DNA of 47,788 nucleotides, taken from NCBI RefSeq assembly GCF_011947365.2, contig NZ_JAAVSH020000001.1:3927872-3975659 (forward strand), given 5' to 3'. Position 1 is the first letter of the stretch, and each line of letters opens with the position of its first letter. Both the position numbers and the translations under genes were made by a program. The DNA is from an endosymbiont of Lamellibrachia barhami. Its GTDB lineage: Bacteria > Pseudomonadota > Gammaproteobacteria > Chromatiales > Chromatiaceae. Under the pieces are notes generated by a model. That model was not told where the DNA came from. It made no database searches and saw only the letters and a program-made list of their open reading frames with translations. This document shows, piece by piece, positions 33,382 to 43,200 of the stretch.

Positions 33382-33664
33382 GGCTGGTATCTATTGATAT
33401 TCTATCGGACCATAAAATTCCAGAAACTTCCACTATCTGGAAGTTTACACCTCTATTTGGATAAAGCAATGAATGGAGTAGATGCGCTACTGCAAATTAA
33501 CTCTTGACATTAATAGCGGAATAGTCAAAATGGCCTCAACCACTATGCAATAGAGTCTCTACTGAATAACTTCAGGAAAGCTCAAGAGGTGGGATATGCG
33601 GCAGGCTGGCACCTGCCGCACATGTTCAAGTCACAATCAATTTCGAAACGAGGTAATAAGAACG

Positions 33665-33943
33665 ATGCGAGTGTATCAAATCAGTTACGACCTGCGAAAG
33701 CAGAGAAATTACGACGCGCTCTATGAGCGCATTAAAGCCTACCCCTGGTGCCATGTGCTGGAGTCCAACTGGGTCATCACGACTCAACAGTCTGCGGAGC
33801 AGGTCAGGGATAACCTGGCGCAGGTGATGGATCAGGATGACGGCTTGCTGGTAACTCGCCTGAGCGGGGAAGCTGCCTGGCGAAATCTGGGTGGCCAGAT
33901 CTCACAGTGGCTGAAGGAGAAACTGGAAGCCACTACAGTGTAA
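33665..33943 (+). CDS. Small Cas2/VapD-fold-like protein upstream of the hsd genes
   Basis: A 92-residue protein starting MRVYQISYDLRKQRNYDAL, then CHVLESNWVITTQQSAEQV and DDGLLVTRLSGEAAW. A first beta-strand ending YDL, then a helix, then the S-W-V strand matches the ferredoxin-like fold of small Cas2/VapD-related proteins often labelled 'SinR family'. No CRISPR repeat or other cas gene is present. I took the ATG that starts this fold; upstream codons in the open frame are not conserved in character. It is 21 bases before the half-size hsdS, so is part of this restriction operon. Nuclease activity is possible but unproven for this type. Confidence 0.7.
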   Translation: MRVYQISYDLRKQRNYDALYERIKAYPWCHVLESNWVITTQQSAEQVRDNLAQVMDQDDGLLVTRLSGEAAWRNLGGQISQWLKEKLEATTV

Positions 33944-33964
33944 GACGGAAAAGGAGCGCCAAGG

Positions 33965-34576
33965 ATGGCTCTTATCAAGAAAACCATTATTTATATGCGT
34001 AAACCACTAAACACGATTGCCAACATCCGGGCGGGGTACACCTTTCGCGGTAGGGTCAATGAAGATCCGACGGGGAATATCCCCGTACTGCAAATCAAGG
34101 ATCTCAAGGATCGGGTAATGCTCACTGGGGATCAACTGCCCAGGATCAACTGGCCTGATACGAAGAGGGCCGCGAAGGAGGCTGCGACCGTGCAACCCGG
34201 GGAGATCCTGTTACCCGCCCGTGGCGAGTATTATCGGGCTTCGATCCTGCTGGGCGATGAACCGGTTATTGCCACCAGTCAGCTATTTGTATTGCGCCTC
34301 ACAAGCAAAAAGATCACGCCGGAATATCTCAACTGGTACTTGAACCAAAGTACGGCGCAGCACTATTTTCAGACCCATCGTAGCGGCACCAGCATGCCCA
34401 TGCTCAACAAACAGAGCCTGGGCGCACTGCCGGTAGCGATTCCACCCCTGTCGACACAGGAAAAAATTGTCTCTGTACAACGCTGTTGGGAACAGGAACA
34501 ACAACTCACCAAACAGTTACTTGCCAATCGCGAACAAATGCTTAACGGCATTTTTCAACAATTACTGGAACAATAA
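33965..34576 (+). CDS. Half-size HsdS-like protein with a single target-recognition domain
   Basis: A 203-residue protein with one type I specificity (methylase_S) domain. Its N-terminal target-recognition part (ANIRAGYTFRGRV, PVLQIKDLKD, GEILLPARGEYYRA, STAQHYFQTHRSGTSMPML) is followed by one coiled-coil spacer (QEKIVSVQRCWEQEQQLTKQ). A normal HsdS has two recognition domains. AAGGAG lies 8 bases before the ATG. It is 5 bases upstream of hsdM and not closely similar to the hsdS genes downstream. It could dimerise as a half-subunit to give a palindromic specificity with HsdM, or modulate the full HsdS. Both are inference. Confidence 0.85.
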   Translation: MALIKKTIIYMRKPLNTIANIRAGYTFRGRVNEDPTGNIPVLQIKDLKDRVMLTGDQLPRINWPDTKRAAKEAATVQPGEILLPARGEYYRASILLGDEPVIATSQLFVLRLTSKKITPEYLNWYLNQSTAQHYFQTHRSGTSMPMLNKQSLGALPVAIPPLSTQEKIVSVQRCWEQEQQLTKQLLANREQMLNGIFQQLLEQ

Positions 34577-34581
34577 ACGCC

Positions 34582-36111
34582 ATGTCCAAAGAGAGCATCG
34601 ACCAAAAGCAGATCAACAACGCCGTCTGGGCGGCCTGCGACACCTTCCGTGGCACCGTCGATTCCAGCGTGTACAAGGACTACGTCCTGACCATGCTGTT
34701 TCTCAAATACCTCTCCGATGTCTGGCAGGATCATTATGACGAATATCAGAAGGAGCACGGCGACAGCCCGGAGCTCATCGAGGAACTGCTGAAGAACGAA
34801 CGTTTTGTGCTGCCCCGATCCGCCAACTTCTATTCGCTCTACGACAAACGCTACGAACCGGGCAACGGCGAACGTATCGACAAGGCACTGCATGCCATCG
34901 AAGACGGTAACAGCAGTAAACTGCGCGACGGCGACCACGGCGTGTTTCAGGATATCTCGTTCAACACGACCAAGCTGGGTGACGAGGCACAGAAGAATGA
35001 TGTGCTGCGTCACCTGCTGGAGGATTTCAATAAACCCGAACTCGACCTGCGCCCCAGTCGGGTGGGCAAGAGAGACGTCATCGGCGATGCCTATGAGTTC
35101 CTGATTGACAAGTTCGCCGCCGGCGCCGGAAAAAAGGCCGGGGAATTCTATACTCCTGCTGCCGTCTCCGAACTTATCGCTGAGCTGGTTGAGCCAAAAG
35201 AGGGTGACGACATCTGTGACCCGGCCTGTGGTTCCGCCTCTTTGTTGATGAAATGCGGTCGACAGGTCAAAAAACATTTCAACGGCTCAAAGAGATATCA
35301 GCTCTACGGTCAGGAAGCCATCGGCAGCACTTGGGCGCTGGCCAAGATGAACATGTTTCTGCATGGCGAAGACAACCACATCATCAAATGGGGCGACACC
35401 CTGCGCAACCCGCGCCTGCTGGACAGTAACGAAAACCTGCAGCACTTCGACGTGGTGGTGGCCAACCCGCCTTTCTCTTTGGACAAGTGGGGGCAGGCAT
35501 CCGCTGGGGATGACAAATATGGCCGCTTTCGCCGCGGCATCCCGCCCAGAACCAAGGGTGACTACGCCTTTATTCTGCACATGATCGAAACCCTGAAGCC
35601 CAAAACAGGGCGCATGGGGGTGGTGGTGCCTCATGGCGTACTGTTCCGCGGTGCCAGTGAAGGCAAGATCCGTAGAAAACTCATTGAAGAGAATTTATTG
35701 CATACCGTTATTGGTCTGCCGGAAAAACTTTTTTATGGCACCGGTATCCCTGCAGCAATTTTGATATTTAAAAAGAAAAAGAGAGACGACAAGGTGTTCT
35801 TCATCGACGCCAGCCGTGAATACCAGGATGACAAGAACCAGAACCACCTCACCGAAGAGCATATCAACAAGATTGTTGCTACCTATGCAGCGCGTAACAA
35901 CGTCGATAAATACGCTTATCTCGCCGATCTCGCAGAGATCAAGGAAAATGATTTCAATCTCAACATACCTCGTTATGTGGATACCTTTGAGGAAGAAGAT
36001 GAGATTGATTTGGTGGCGGTGCGGAAGGAGCGAAAAAAACTAAAGGAGGATTTGGCAAAGCTTGAAGTCGAAATGGAAGGGCACCTCAAGGAGCTGGGTT
36101 ATGGTCTATGA
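34582..36111 (+). CDS. hsdM: Type I restriction-modification methyltransferase HsdM, operon A (intact)
   Basis: A 509-residue N6-adenine methyltransferase subunit. An N-terminal helical domain (about 1-160; KQINNAVWAACDTFRG) is followed by GEFYTPAAVSELIAELV, SAM motif I DPACGSASLL (from 213) and catalytic motif IV NPPF (295-298), and a C-terminal coiled tail that contacts HsdS. It overlaps hsdS by 11 bases. A truncated copy that shares everything after about residue 281 lies inverted at 45.1-45.8 kb. With HsdS A it should form an active methylase. Confidence 0.96.
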   Translation: MSKESIDQKQINNAVWAACDTFRGTVDSSVYKDYVLTMLFLKYLSDVWQDHYDEYQKEHGDSPELIEELLKNERFVLPRSANFYSLYDKRYEPGNGERIDKALHAIEDGNSSKLRDGDHGVFQDISFNTTKLGDEAQKNDVLRHLLEDFNKPELDLRPSRVGKRDVIGDAYEFLIDKFAAGAGKKAGEFYTPAAVSELIAELVEPKEGDDICDPACGSASLLMKCGRQVKKHFNGSKRYQLYGQEAIGSTWALAKMNMFLHGEDNHIIKWGDTLRNPRLLDSNENLQHFDVVVANPPFSLDKWGQASAGDDKYGRFRRGIPPRTKGDYAFILHMIETLKPKTGRMGVVVPHGVLFRGASEGKIRRKLIEENLLHTVIGLPEKLFYGTGIPAAILIFKKKKRDDKVFFIDASREYQDDKNQNHLTEEHINKIVATYAARNNVDKYAYLADLAEIKENDFNLNIPRYVDTFEEEDEIDLVAVRKERKKLKEDLAKLEVEMEGHLKELGYGL

Positions 36112-37267
36112 GGGAAACCAAAAACTTGGTGACCTGTTTGTTAGCAGGCGTGAGAAAGGGAAAGCTGGCCTTCCAACCCTGTCTGTGACGCTTAATGATG
36201 GTCTTGTGAATCGTGAGATATTAGAACGAAAGACAGATACGAATCTTTCTGAAAGTGAGCATTTATTGATTAAGCAGGGCGACATCGTCTACAACATGAT
36301 GCGAATGTGGCAGGGTGCTTCTGGCCTTGCAGAGAATGACGGCCTGGTGAGTCCGGCCTATATCGTTCTAGCTCCGAAGGAAAATGTAGATTCGCTTTTT
36401 GCAGCATACCTTTTTAAGACGCAACGACTGATTTATCTATTCTGGGCGTATTCCTATGGGTTGACCTCAGACAGATTGCGTCTCTACTTTAACGATTTTT
36501 CCAGAATCCCGGTTGACGTCCCCCGAATTGAAGAACAAACCAAAATCGCCCAAATCCTCTCCACCTGGGACAAGGCCATTGAAACCACCGAAAAGCTGAT
36601 TAAAAACAGCAAGGCGCAGAAAAAGGCGCTGATGCAGCAACTGCTGACGGGGAAGAAGCGGTTTCCGGGGTTTGAAGGAAAGTGGAAAGAAGTTCAGCTA
36701 TCTATCATTGTCGATATCACAATGGGGTCTTCGCCAAAATCTGAATCATATAACCGTGACAAAGCGGGCCTTCCATTAATTCAAGGAAATGCGGATATAC
36801 GAAACCGTTTCTCCTCTCCTAGAGTCTATACCTCACAAATAACGAAAGAATGCAGTATTGGTGACGTTCTACTGAGCGTGCGCGCGCCAGTAGGTATGGT
36901 TTCAGTTTCTAAGCACCATGCTTGTATAGGACGTGGCATAGCAGCTATTACTGCGAAGACGTCATCGTCAACAAGATTCATTTATCAACTGCTTCTTGCG
37001 CACGAGCCAAAATGGATAAGGTTGTCTCAAGGGAGTACTTTTGACGCAGTAAATGGAGCCGATATCAGAAAGTTTCGGGTTTTCATTCCAAATGAAAAAG
37101 ACGAGCAACTACGTACCGCAGTGGTATTAGATGATCAGGATAAAGAAACCAAGAATCTTGAAAAACAGTTGTTTTCTCTCAAGGGCCAAAAAAAAGCCCT
37201 CATGCAACAACTCCTCACCGGCAAACGTCGTGTGATATTGGATAAGAGCGAAATCGATGAGAATTGA
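36101..37267 (+). CDS. hsdS: Type I specificity subunit HsdS, operon A (intact)
   Basis: A 388-residue subunit with two target-recognition domains (about 1-140 and 205-340), each followed by a conserved spacer helix. The central spacer (QTKIAQILSTWDKAIETTEK, KKALMQQLLTGKKRFPGF) recurs in shortened form at the C-terminus (KKALMQQLLTGKRRVILDK). Compared with operon B, the spacers are nearly identical but both recognition domains differ, so the two encode different DNA targets. The start is within the hsdM 3' end. Near the end, GATAAGAG (37241-37248) is the empty target site of the MITE present in operon B. Confidence 0.93.
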   Translation: MVYEGNQKLGDLFVSRREKGKAGLPTLSVTLNDGLVNREILERKTDTNLSESEHLLIKQGDIVYNMMRMWQGASGLAENDGLVSPAYIVLAPKENVDSLFAAYLFKTQRLIYLFWAYSYGLTSDRLRLYFNDFSRIPVDVPRIEEQTKIAQILSTWDKAIETTEKLIKNSKAQKKALMQQLLTGKKRFPGFEGKWKEVQLSIIVDITMGSSPKSESYNRDKAGLPLIQGNADIRNRFSSPRVYTSQITKECSIGDVLLSVRAPVGMVSVSKHHACIGRGIAAITAKTSSSTRFIYQLLLAHEPKWIRLSQGSTFDAVNGADIRKFRVFIPNEKDEQLRTAVVLDDQDKETKNLEKQLFSLKGQKKALMQQLLTGKRRVILDKSEIDEN

Positions 37268-37270
37268 GTG

Positions 37271-37504
37271 ATGAATAAGGAAGTTACACAACACCATCAA
37301 ACCTTTGAAAGCCTGAAGCATACGCAGGATGGAGGTGTAGAGTTCTGGACTGCCAGAGAGTTACAGTCAGTGCTTGACTACAGCAGATGGGAAAAATTCG
37401 AGCGTGTCGTCAAAAAGGCCATGGCGGCCTGCAAGAAATCGGGCCAGGCAATAGGAGACCATTTTCCCCAGATGGTGAATATGGTCATGCTGGCAACTGT
37501 TTAA
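37271..37504 (+). pseudogene. DinD-like N-terminal fragment, operon A copy
   Basis: A 77-codon frame beginning MNKEVTQHHQTFESLKHTQD, then VEFWTARELQSVLDYSRWEKF. This matches the N-terminus of DinD (DNA-damage-inducible protein D), which in E. coli has over 270 residues. Similarity ends at DHFPQM, and a stop follows soon after. Five bases separate it from hsdR. The operon B copy is truncated at the same point, so the truncation is older than the duplication. It might still be translated as a short peptide. Confidence 0.75.
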
Positions 37505-37509
37505 CGATA

Positions 37510-38952
37510 ATGTCTACGCTCCCTGAAACCAAAGAACAATACAGCAGCCACATCCCGGCGCTGAAGACCTTGCTGGCCCTGGGCTGGGAGTATCTCTCTC
37601 CCGCAGCCTGCCTGAAAAAACGCGGAGGCAACCGCTCGGTAGTGCTAAAGGATGAGTTGATCGAAAGCCTGAAGAGACGCCGTTTTGAATATAAGGGGGA
37701 AGAGTATCCGCTCTCCCCCAACGCCATTGAACAGATCGTTCGCGAACTCTCCTCCCCCGGCCTGAACGAAGGCCTGTTGACCGCCAGTGAACGCATCTAT
37801 GACAAGCTGTGTCTGGGTATCACTGTCACCGAGTTTATTGACGGCAAGAAACACTCCCCAACCATTCCGGTTATTGAGTGGGATGAGATCACAAACAACA
37901 GCTTCCTGGTCACGGAAGAGATGGAGGTGCTCAGCACAGCCGGAACCCATACCCGTCGTCCCGATCTGGTCTGCTTTGTAAACGGCCTGCCGCTGGTGGT
38001 GATCGAGGCCAAGCGCCCGGATTCCGGTAACCCCAACAAGAACATGATCGACGAGGGTATCAGCCAGTCCATCCGTAATCAGAAAAACGATGAAATCCCG
38101 GGTCTGTTCGCCTATGCTCAACTGCTCCTGTCTATCAGTAACACCGATGGACGCTATGGAACGTCCAAGACCATCAGGAAATTCTGGGCTCGCTGGCGGG
38201 AAGAGGAATTTGCCGAAGCGCACTTCCATCAAATCAAGAATATGCCGTTGAAACCGGAAGCGCACGCCGGCCTGTTCGCTGACAAACCTGCCAGGGTGTG
38301 CAGCTATTTCGAGCAGCTTTGGGCCGGTGAGGAGCTGCCGACCGAGCAGGACCGCCTGTTGATCAGCCTGTTGGCACCGCACCGCTTGCTGGAATTTGTG
38401 CGCTATTTTGTGCTCTACGACAGGAAGATCGGAAAGATTGTGGCGCGCTACCCCCAGGCCTTTGGTATCAAGGCGCTGATTGAGCGGGTCAATCAACATA
38501 CGCCCAACGGTGGTCGTGAGGGGGGTGTACTCTGGCACACCACGGGTTCCGGCAAGTCGTTCACCATGGTGTTTTTGTGCAAGGCGCTATTGTTGCATCC
38601 CTCTCTGAAGGAAAGCCGCATTATTGTCGTCACCGACCGCATCGACCTGGAGAAACAACTGGCCAATACCTTTTTGTCCGGCGGCGCCTTCGGTTCCATC
38701 ATTGCCAGCAAGAAAGAGGGTGAGAAACGTCCAAACCAGAGAAAGCGTGATAACACAAACCGTGTGGAAGAGGCGAACCAGAATTTGGACCAACTCATGG
38801 ACATCGCGTTTACGTCGACGAACTTCGTGGGAATCCACGAGGTTCAAAAGAGTCGCTTGCCGCCTCAGTCCGCACCGAAGCTCATCAATCTGCTCCAGCT
38901 ACCCAGAACAACAAGTGGGTCGACATCATGTCGATGGTGCCGGCAATCGTAG
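37510..38952 (+). pseudogene. hsdR: Type I restriction subunit HsdR, operon A (truncated)
   Basis: The first 406 codons are nearly the same as intact hsdR B, including the PD-(D/E)xK nuclease residues (RRPDLVCFV then VVIEAK) and Walker A TTGSGKS. At about 38726 the sequence jumps to a copy of the small-gene segment found next to the TIR gene, and the frame continues for about 75 unrelated codons before a stop. Helicase motif II (DEGH) and everything after it are missing, so no functional motor can be made. The join shares only a few bases (AAA) with both parents, which points to illegitimate recombination. Confidence 0.93.
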
Positions 38953-39377
38953 ACCAGACGCTTCTTGAGTGGATTGGCAGGAACGCTGAGCTCGCCCGCG
39001 CCAATGACGACGGCGCAGCTGTGAAGAGATTCCAACGCATGAGCCAGCTCGCGCAAGGGATGATGGAGCCCTGAGCGGTAGCGGGTGTGGCTCGTGAAAA
39101 AGGTCGAGAATTTCAAGCAGTACGAATTATCGTGAAGGATAACTCAGTCTTCAGACTCATCATTGTATTGGATGCGTTCAGTTGGTGGCCGACTATTAAA
39201 TATGGCCTCCAAATCTTCCTCGGTCAGCTCTTCGACACACAACGCACGGCGGCTGTCTCTGTGCATCGCCTGGAAGATTTCATAGGGATCATCACAGCGT
39301 GCGGTACACCTTGCCGTTTGATCATGATTGGTTCCGCCACCTCATGTTGTGACAGGAAGTCCGACACTGCGTTTGCA
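38725..39377. repeat. Inverted repeat of about 650 bp, left arm
   Basis: Pairs with 45881-46530 in the opposite orientation. It covers the small TIR-linked gene and most of the phd-like gene. The two arms enclose about 6.5 kb containing operon B. Confidence 0.85.
38727..39074 (+). pseudogene. Displaced copy of the small TIR-linked gene
   Basis: Matches 46172-46530 in inverted orientation, from AACGTCCAAACCAGAG onward. It carries a two-base insertion after ACACAAACCGTG, which puts the first part out of frame, and further small indels near CGCTTGCCGCCTCAG. The end (AKGMMEP-like GMMEP then stop) is preserved. It is fused to the truncated hsdR A. Confidence 0.82.
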
Positions 39378-39409
39378 TTGATTTCCATCATCATGCCTTC
39401 TAACCTCAC
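39144..39409 (-). pseudogene. Phd/YefM-like antitoxin, frameshifted copy 2
   Basis: Inverted copy of the intact gene at 31.3-31.5 kb. The C4 run in ATGATCCCC is reduced to C3, so the frame is lost after VPHAVMIP; the correct downstream residues (RVEELTEEDLEAIF) are still readable in the next frame. The start region MMEINANAVSDFL is intact. Confidence 0.85.
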
Positions 39410-39488
39410 ACCGATTGCCGATCCTGATCCTCATCCAACCTGCGTCAGGCCCCGCTATCCTGCGCCAACCTTCCCTTGCGGCTGATTC

Positions 39489-40217
39489 CTAACTATTCAA
39501 CAGCAATTCCGCCATTCCATCCAATCGCCCTTTTACGGCCTCCCATTCAGGCATCTGTGTTTTCAGCAAGCGATAGAAGTGCCGACTGTGATTATGGAAC
39601 TTCAAGTGACACAGTTCGTGGAGCAGCACATAATCAATACATTGTGATGGCGCTTTTACCAAGTGGGGGTTTAACGACAAAATACCTTTCGGAGAGCAAC
39701 TGCCCCATTGCTTCTTCATGGTCCGCAATTTCCAGGTAGGCTTTTCCTGAACCCAGTTGGTTTCCTGCCACAAAGCCTCCAACCGCCGGTCGAATTGATT
39801 GCGGGCATGGTCTTTATACCAATCCCATAACAGGGTTTTAACGCTATCCCGATTATTATTGTCCGTAGTTACCTGCAAGAGTCCTTGCCTGAGTTTTACG
39901 CCGGGCTGTTGCCGCTTGCTTTTCCGAACCTTCAGCACGTATCGCCTGCCCAGATAAAAGTGGCTTTCGCCGCTTACATACTCCCTGGGCAATACCCAGA
40001 TACGTTGTTCCCGTATGCGCTCGATATGATTAAACAGCCAGCGGCTGCGCTTACTGACGGCTTGCTTGACTTCGACCAGTGATGTTTGAGGGGGGGCATC
40101 AACCTGCACACGCCCATTCGGGTGAACATGGATGGCGACCTTGCACTGCCTTCCCGGCACAAAAAGTACCTGATAGGGAATTTGCACGTCTCCGTACTGC
40201 AGGCACTGCTCAATCAA
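39489..40217 (-). CDS. YgjP-like zinc metallopeptidase linked to hsdR
   Basis: A 242-residue member of the YgjP/DUF45 M48-like family. The zinc site is H200-E-L-C-H204 with His210 (LLHELCHLKFHNHS), preceded by the family segment MKKQWGSCSPKG. It overlaps the end of hsdR by four bases. These genes are often found at the 3' end of type I restriction operons; their role there is not established. The gene is intact here and absent from operon A, because that operon ends within hsdR. The duplicated phd segment begins about 19 bases after its stop. Confidence 0.9.
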   Translation of the reverse strand: MIEQCLQYGDVQIPYQVLFVPGRQCKVAIHVHPNGRVQVDAPPQTSLVEVKQAVSKRSRWLFNHIERIREQRIWVLPREYVSGESHFYLGRRYVLKVRKSKRQQPGVKLRQGLLQVTTDNNNRDSVKTLLWDWYKDHARNQFDRRLEALWQETNWVQEKPTWKLRTMKKQWGSCSPKGILSLNPHLVKAPSQCIDYVLLHELCHLKFHNHSRHFYRLLKTQMPEWEAVKGRLDGMAELLLNS

Positions 40218-43200
40218 CGACGCTCTCCGCGACTCAAACCCACACGAGTGATCTGAATGACCGATTCAATGACCTCTTTGGCCTTGTCCATCCCAACCAG
40301 TTTGAAAAGCTTCGGCAGCAAGCCTTTGCGGATCTCCGCCTCGATACCCTGGGGATTCAGCGACTGTTCTGCAACCGCCCGGTCTACAATTAGGTCAATG
40401 ACAAGTGCTTCATCCGCCAGGTCGTGAGGCGGGTCATCACCCATTGCCAGGCGCATGGCGCCATAGTAGGCCCTGGCGTGGGGGTTTCCGCTCAGGGATT
40501 CCGGAATACCCTCTAGCTGGCGAGCTTCAAGCTTTTCTTCAAAGGTCTTGAACAGGGCATATTGCTTGAGCGGGTGGTCGAACAGGGCCTCAGCCTCGGC
40601 AATGGCCTCTTTCAGCAACTGGGAAAATACCTTTTGCGCATAGGGGTCGCCTGCCAGTTCCTGTTCAATGGTTTTCCTGGCGCGCGTACGAATGAGGTCA
40701 GTTTCGTTACGGGTCTTTTCTTCGGACCACTCTTCCGGTTTTCCCTGTCCCAGTTCACTGACGATGTAGACACCTTCCGGTTCTTTGACTTCATTGCCTA
40801 CTACCTGCTTGTCTACCAGACGCCGGATCTGTTCCTCATAGCTGCTGTAGTCCACGGTTTCCTGAGCATCCTGGCGGGCGATCTTGCGCAGATTGGTAAA
40901 GAAGCGCAAATCCGCTTTCCATGTTTGAATCATCGCCTCGGTAACAGTGCCATCTTCAAAAAACGATTGGGAAGACAAGGCGAGTTTCAGACACAGACCA
41001 AAATCGGTCAGGGCAGAATAGAAATCTTCACGGACCTTTTGCCGCTTGTCATAGCTGTTGCCATCGCTGTCTTCACCGTATTCAGGGATCAGGATCTGTC
41101 GATACTGCTCCAAGTCCTGGCGATTCTTCACGCCGGTAAAAACCGCCCATAACTGATCATGCAGTCGTGGCAGGCGCTTATACTCGGTACTCATCTGGCC
41201 GTATAAGCCATCGATATCCTCAATGTCATAGCCGCTCTGTGTCCGGCTGGCCAGATCCTGAAATTGCTGAATGGCCGTATCCAGCTCTTCGAGAATGCCG
41301 CGGTAATCAATAAGCAGACCGTATTGCTTCTCTTCGTGCAGACGGTTCACCCGGGCGATGGCCTGAATGAGGTTATGTTCCTTCAATGGTTTGTCGATAT
41401 ACAACACCGTGTTACGAGGCTCATCAAAACCCGTGAGGAGTTTGTCCACCACGATCAACAAGTCCGGATCACCGGGTGTGGAAAAATCGTCCAACACGGA
41501 TCGCTCATACCCATCCGCATCGTGGCCTGCATTCTCTTTCCACCATTGCTGCACTTCCGGTAGTTTCTCCTCATCGACATCTTTATGCCCCTCGCGGGTG
41601 TCTGGCGGCGATATCACCACAGCGCTACTCACCAGCTCAGTTTCGTCCAGGTATTTTTTGTAGCGAATGGCGCTTAATTTACTGTCGCAGGCGATCTGGC
41701 CCTTCAGGCCCTGGTTCAGCTTTTTGATATTCTCGTTAAAATGCACCGCAATATCCCAGGCGATCAGTTCAATGCGGTTTTGGGATTTATAGACTGCGCC
41801 TTTGCGGGCGAACTTTTTCTTCAGATCGGCCCGTTGCTCCTCGGAAAGCGCCGCCGTAATCTTGTCGAACCAGTTATCAATGGCCTTCTCATTCACCGCC
41901 AGATCCGGCTGGCGCTCTTCATAAAGCAGGGGCGTGACGGTGCCATCCTCCACCGCCCGCTGCATGGTATAGGCATGGAGAATCGGCCCGAACTTGTTGG
42001 TCGTCTTGTCATCCTTCAGCAAAGGCGTACCGGTAAACGCGATATAGGCGGCATTGGGCAGTGCTTTGCGCATGCGTTCGTGGTTTTCACCCCCCTGGCT
42101 GCGGTGACCTTCATCGATGAGCACAATCAGATTGTCTGAAGGGTTGTAGCACTCGGGCTGTTTCGAGGCCGTGTTGAACTTGTTGATGATGGAAAAGATG
42201 ATGCGCTCGGTACCCTGACCAATGCGCTTGGCCAGATCCTTTCCGGAACGGACCCTGGCCTTCTCACCCTCTTTCTTGCTGGCAATGATGGAACCGAAGG
42301 CGCCGCCGGACAAAAAGGTATTGGCCAGTTGTTTCTCCAGGTCGATGCGGTCGGTGACGACAATAATGCGGCTCTCCTTTAAAGATGGATGCAGCAGCAG
42401 CGCCTTGCACAGGAACACCATGGTGAACGACTTGCCGGAACCCGTCGTGTGCCATAGCACGCCGCCCTCGCGGCCACCGTCTGGCGTGCGCTGATTGACA
42501 CGATCGATCAGCGCCTTGATACCAAATGCCTGGGGATAGCGCGCCACAATCTTGCCGTTTTTTTTGTCGTAGAGCACAAAATAGCGGATAAATTCAAGCA
42601 GCCGTTCCGGCGTCAGCAAGCTGATCAACAGGCGGTCCTGCTCGGTAGGCAACTCTTCACCGGCCCAAAGCTGCTCGAAATAGTTGCGCACCCTGGCAGG
42701 TTTGTCCGCAAACAGGTCAGCATGCGCTTCTGGTTTCAATGGGGTGTTCTTTATTTCATGAAAGTGCGCTTCGGCAAATGCCTCTTCCCGCCAGCGAGCC
42801 CAGAATTTCCTGATGGTCTTGGTCGTTCCATAGCGTCCATCGGTGTTACTGATAGACAGGAGCAGTTGGGCATAGGCGAACAGACCCGGGATTTCATCGT
42901 TTTTCTGATTACGGATGGACTGGCTGATACCCTCGTCGATCATGTTCTTGTTGGGGTTGCCGGAATCCGGTCGCTTGGCCTCGATCACCACCAACGGCAG
43001 GCCGTTCACAAAGCAGACCAGATCGGGACGACGCGTATGAGTGCCCGCTGTGCTGAGCACTTCCATCTCTTCCGCGACCAGGAAGCTATTGTTTGCTACA
43101 TCACCCCACTCGATAACAGGAATGGTCGGCAAATGTTTCTTGCCGTCAATAAATTCCGTCACCGTCACGCCCAGACAGAGCTTATTGTAGATACGTTCAC

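Larger units (their letters stand above)
35421..38726. repeat. Long inverted repeat, arm A (hsdM 3' - hsdS - dinD' - hsdR 5')
   Basis: Matches, in inverted orientation, 42261-45783. Identity is high across hsdM, the hsdS spacers, the dinD fragment and hsdR, but not across the hsdS recognition domains. Arm B also has the MITE. The sharp ends are in hsdM at codon ~281 (ggacagtaac) and in hsdR after codon 406. Confidence 0.88.

Noticed and set aside
33665-33943. Possible CRISPR-Cas locus suggested by the Cas2-like protein
   Set aside because: No repeat-spacer array and no cas1 or other cas gene nearby; the protein belongs with the hsd operon.
37645-38538. 297-codon minus-strand open frame
   Set aside because: Antisense shadow of hsdR A; the equivalent shadow exists opposite hsdR B.
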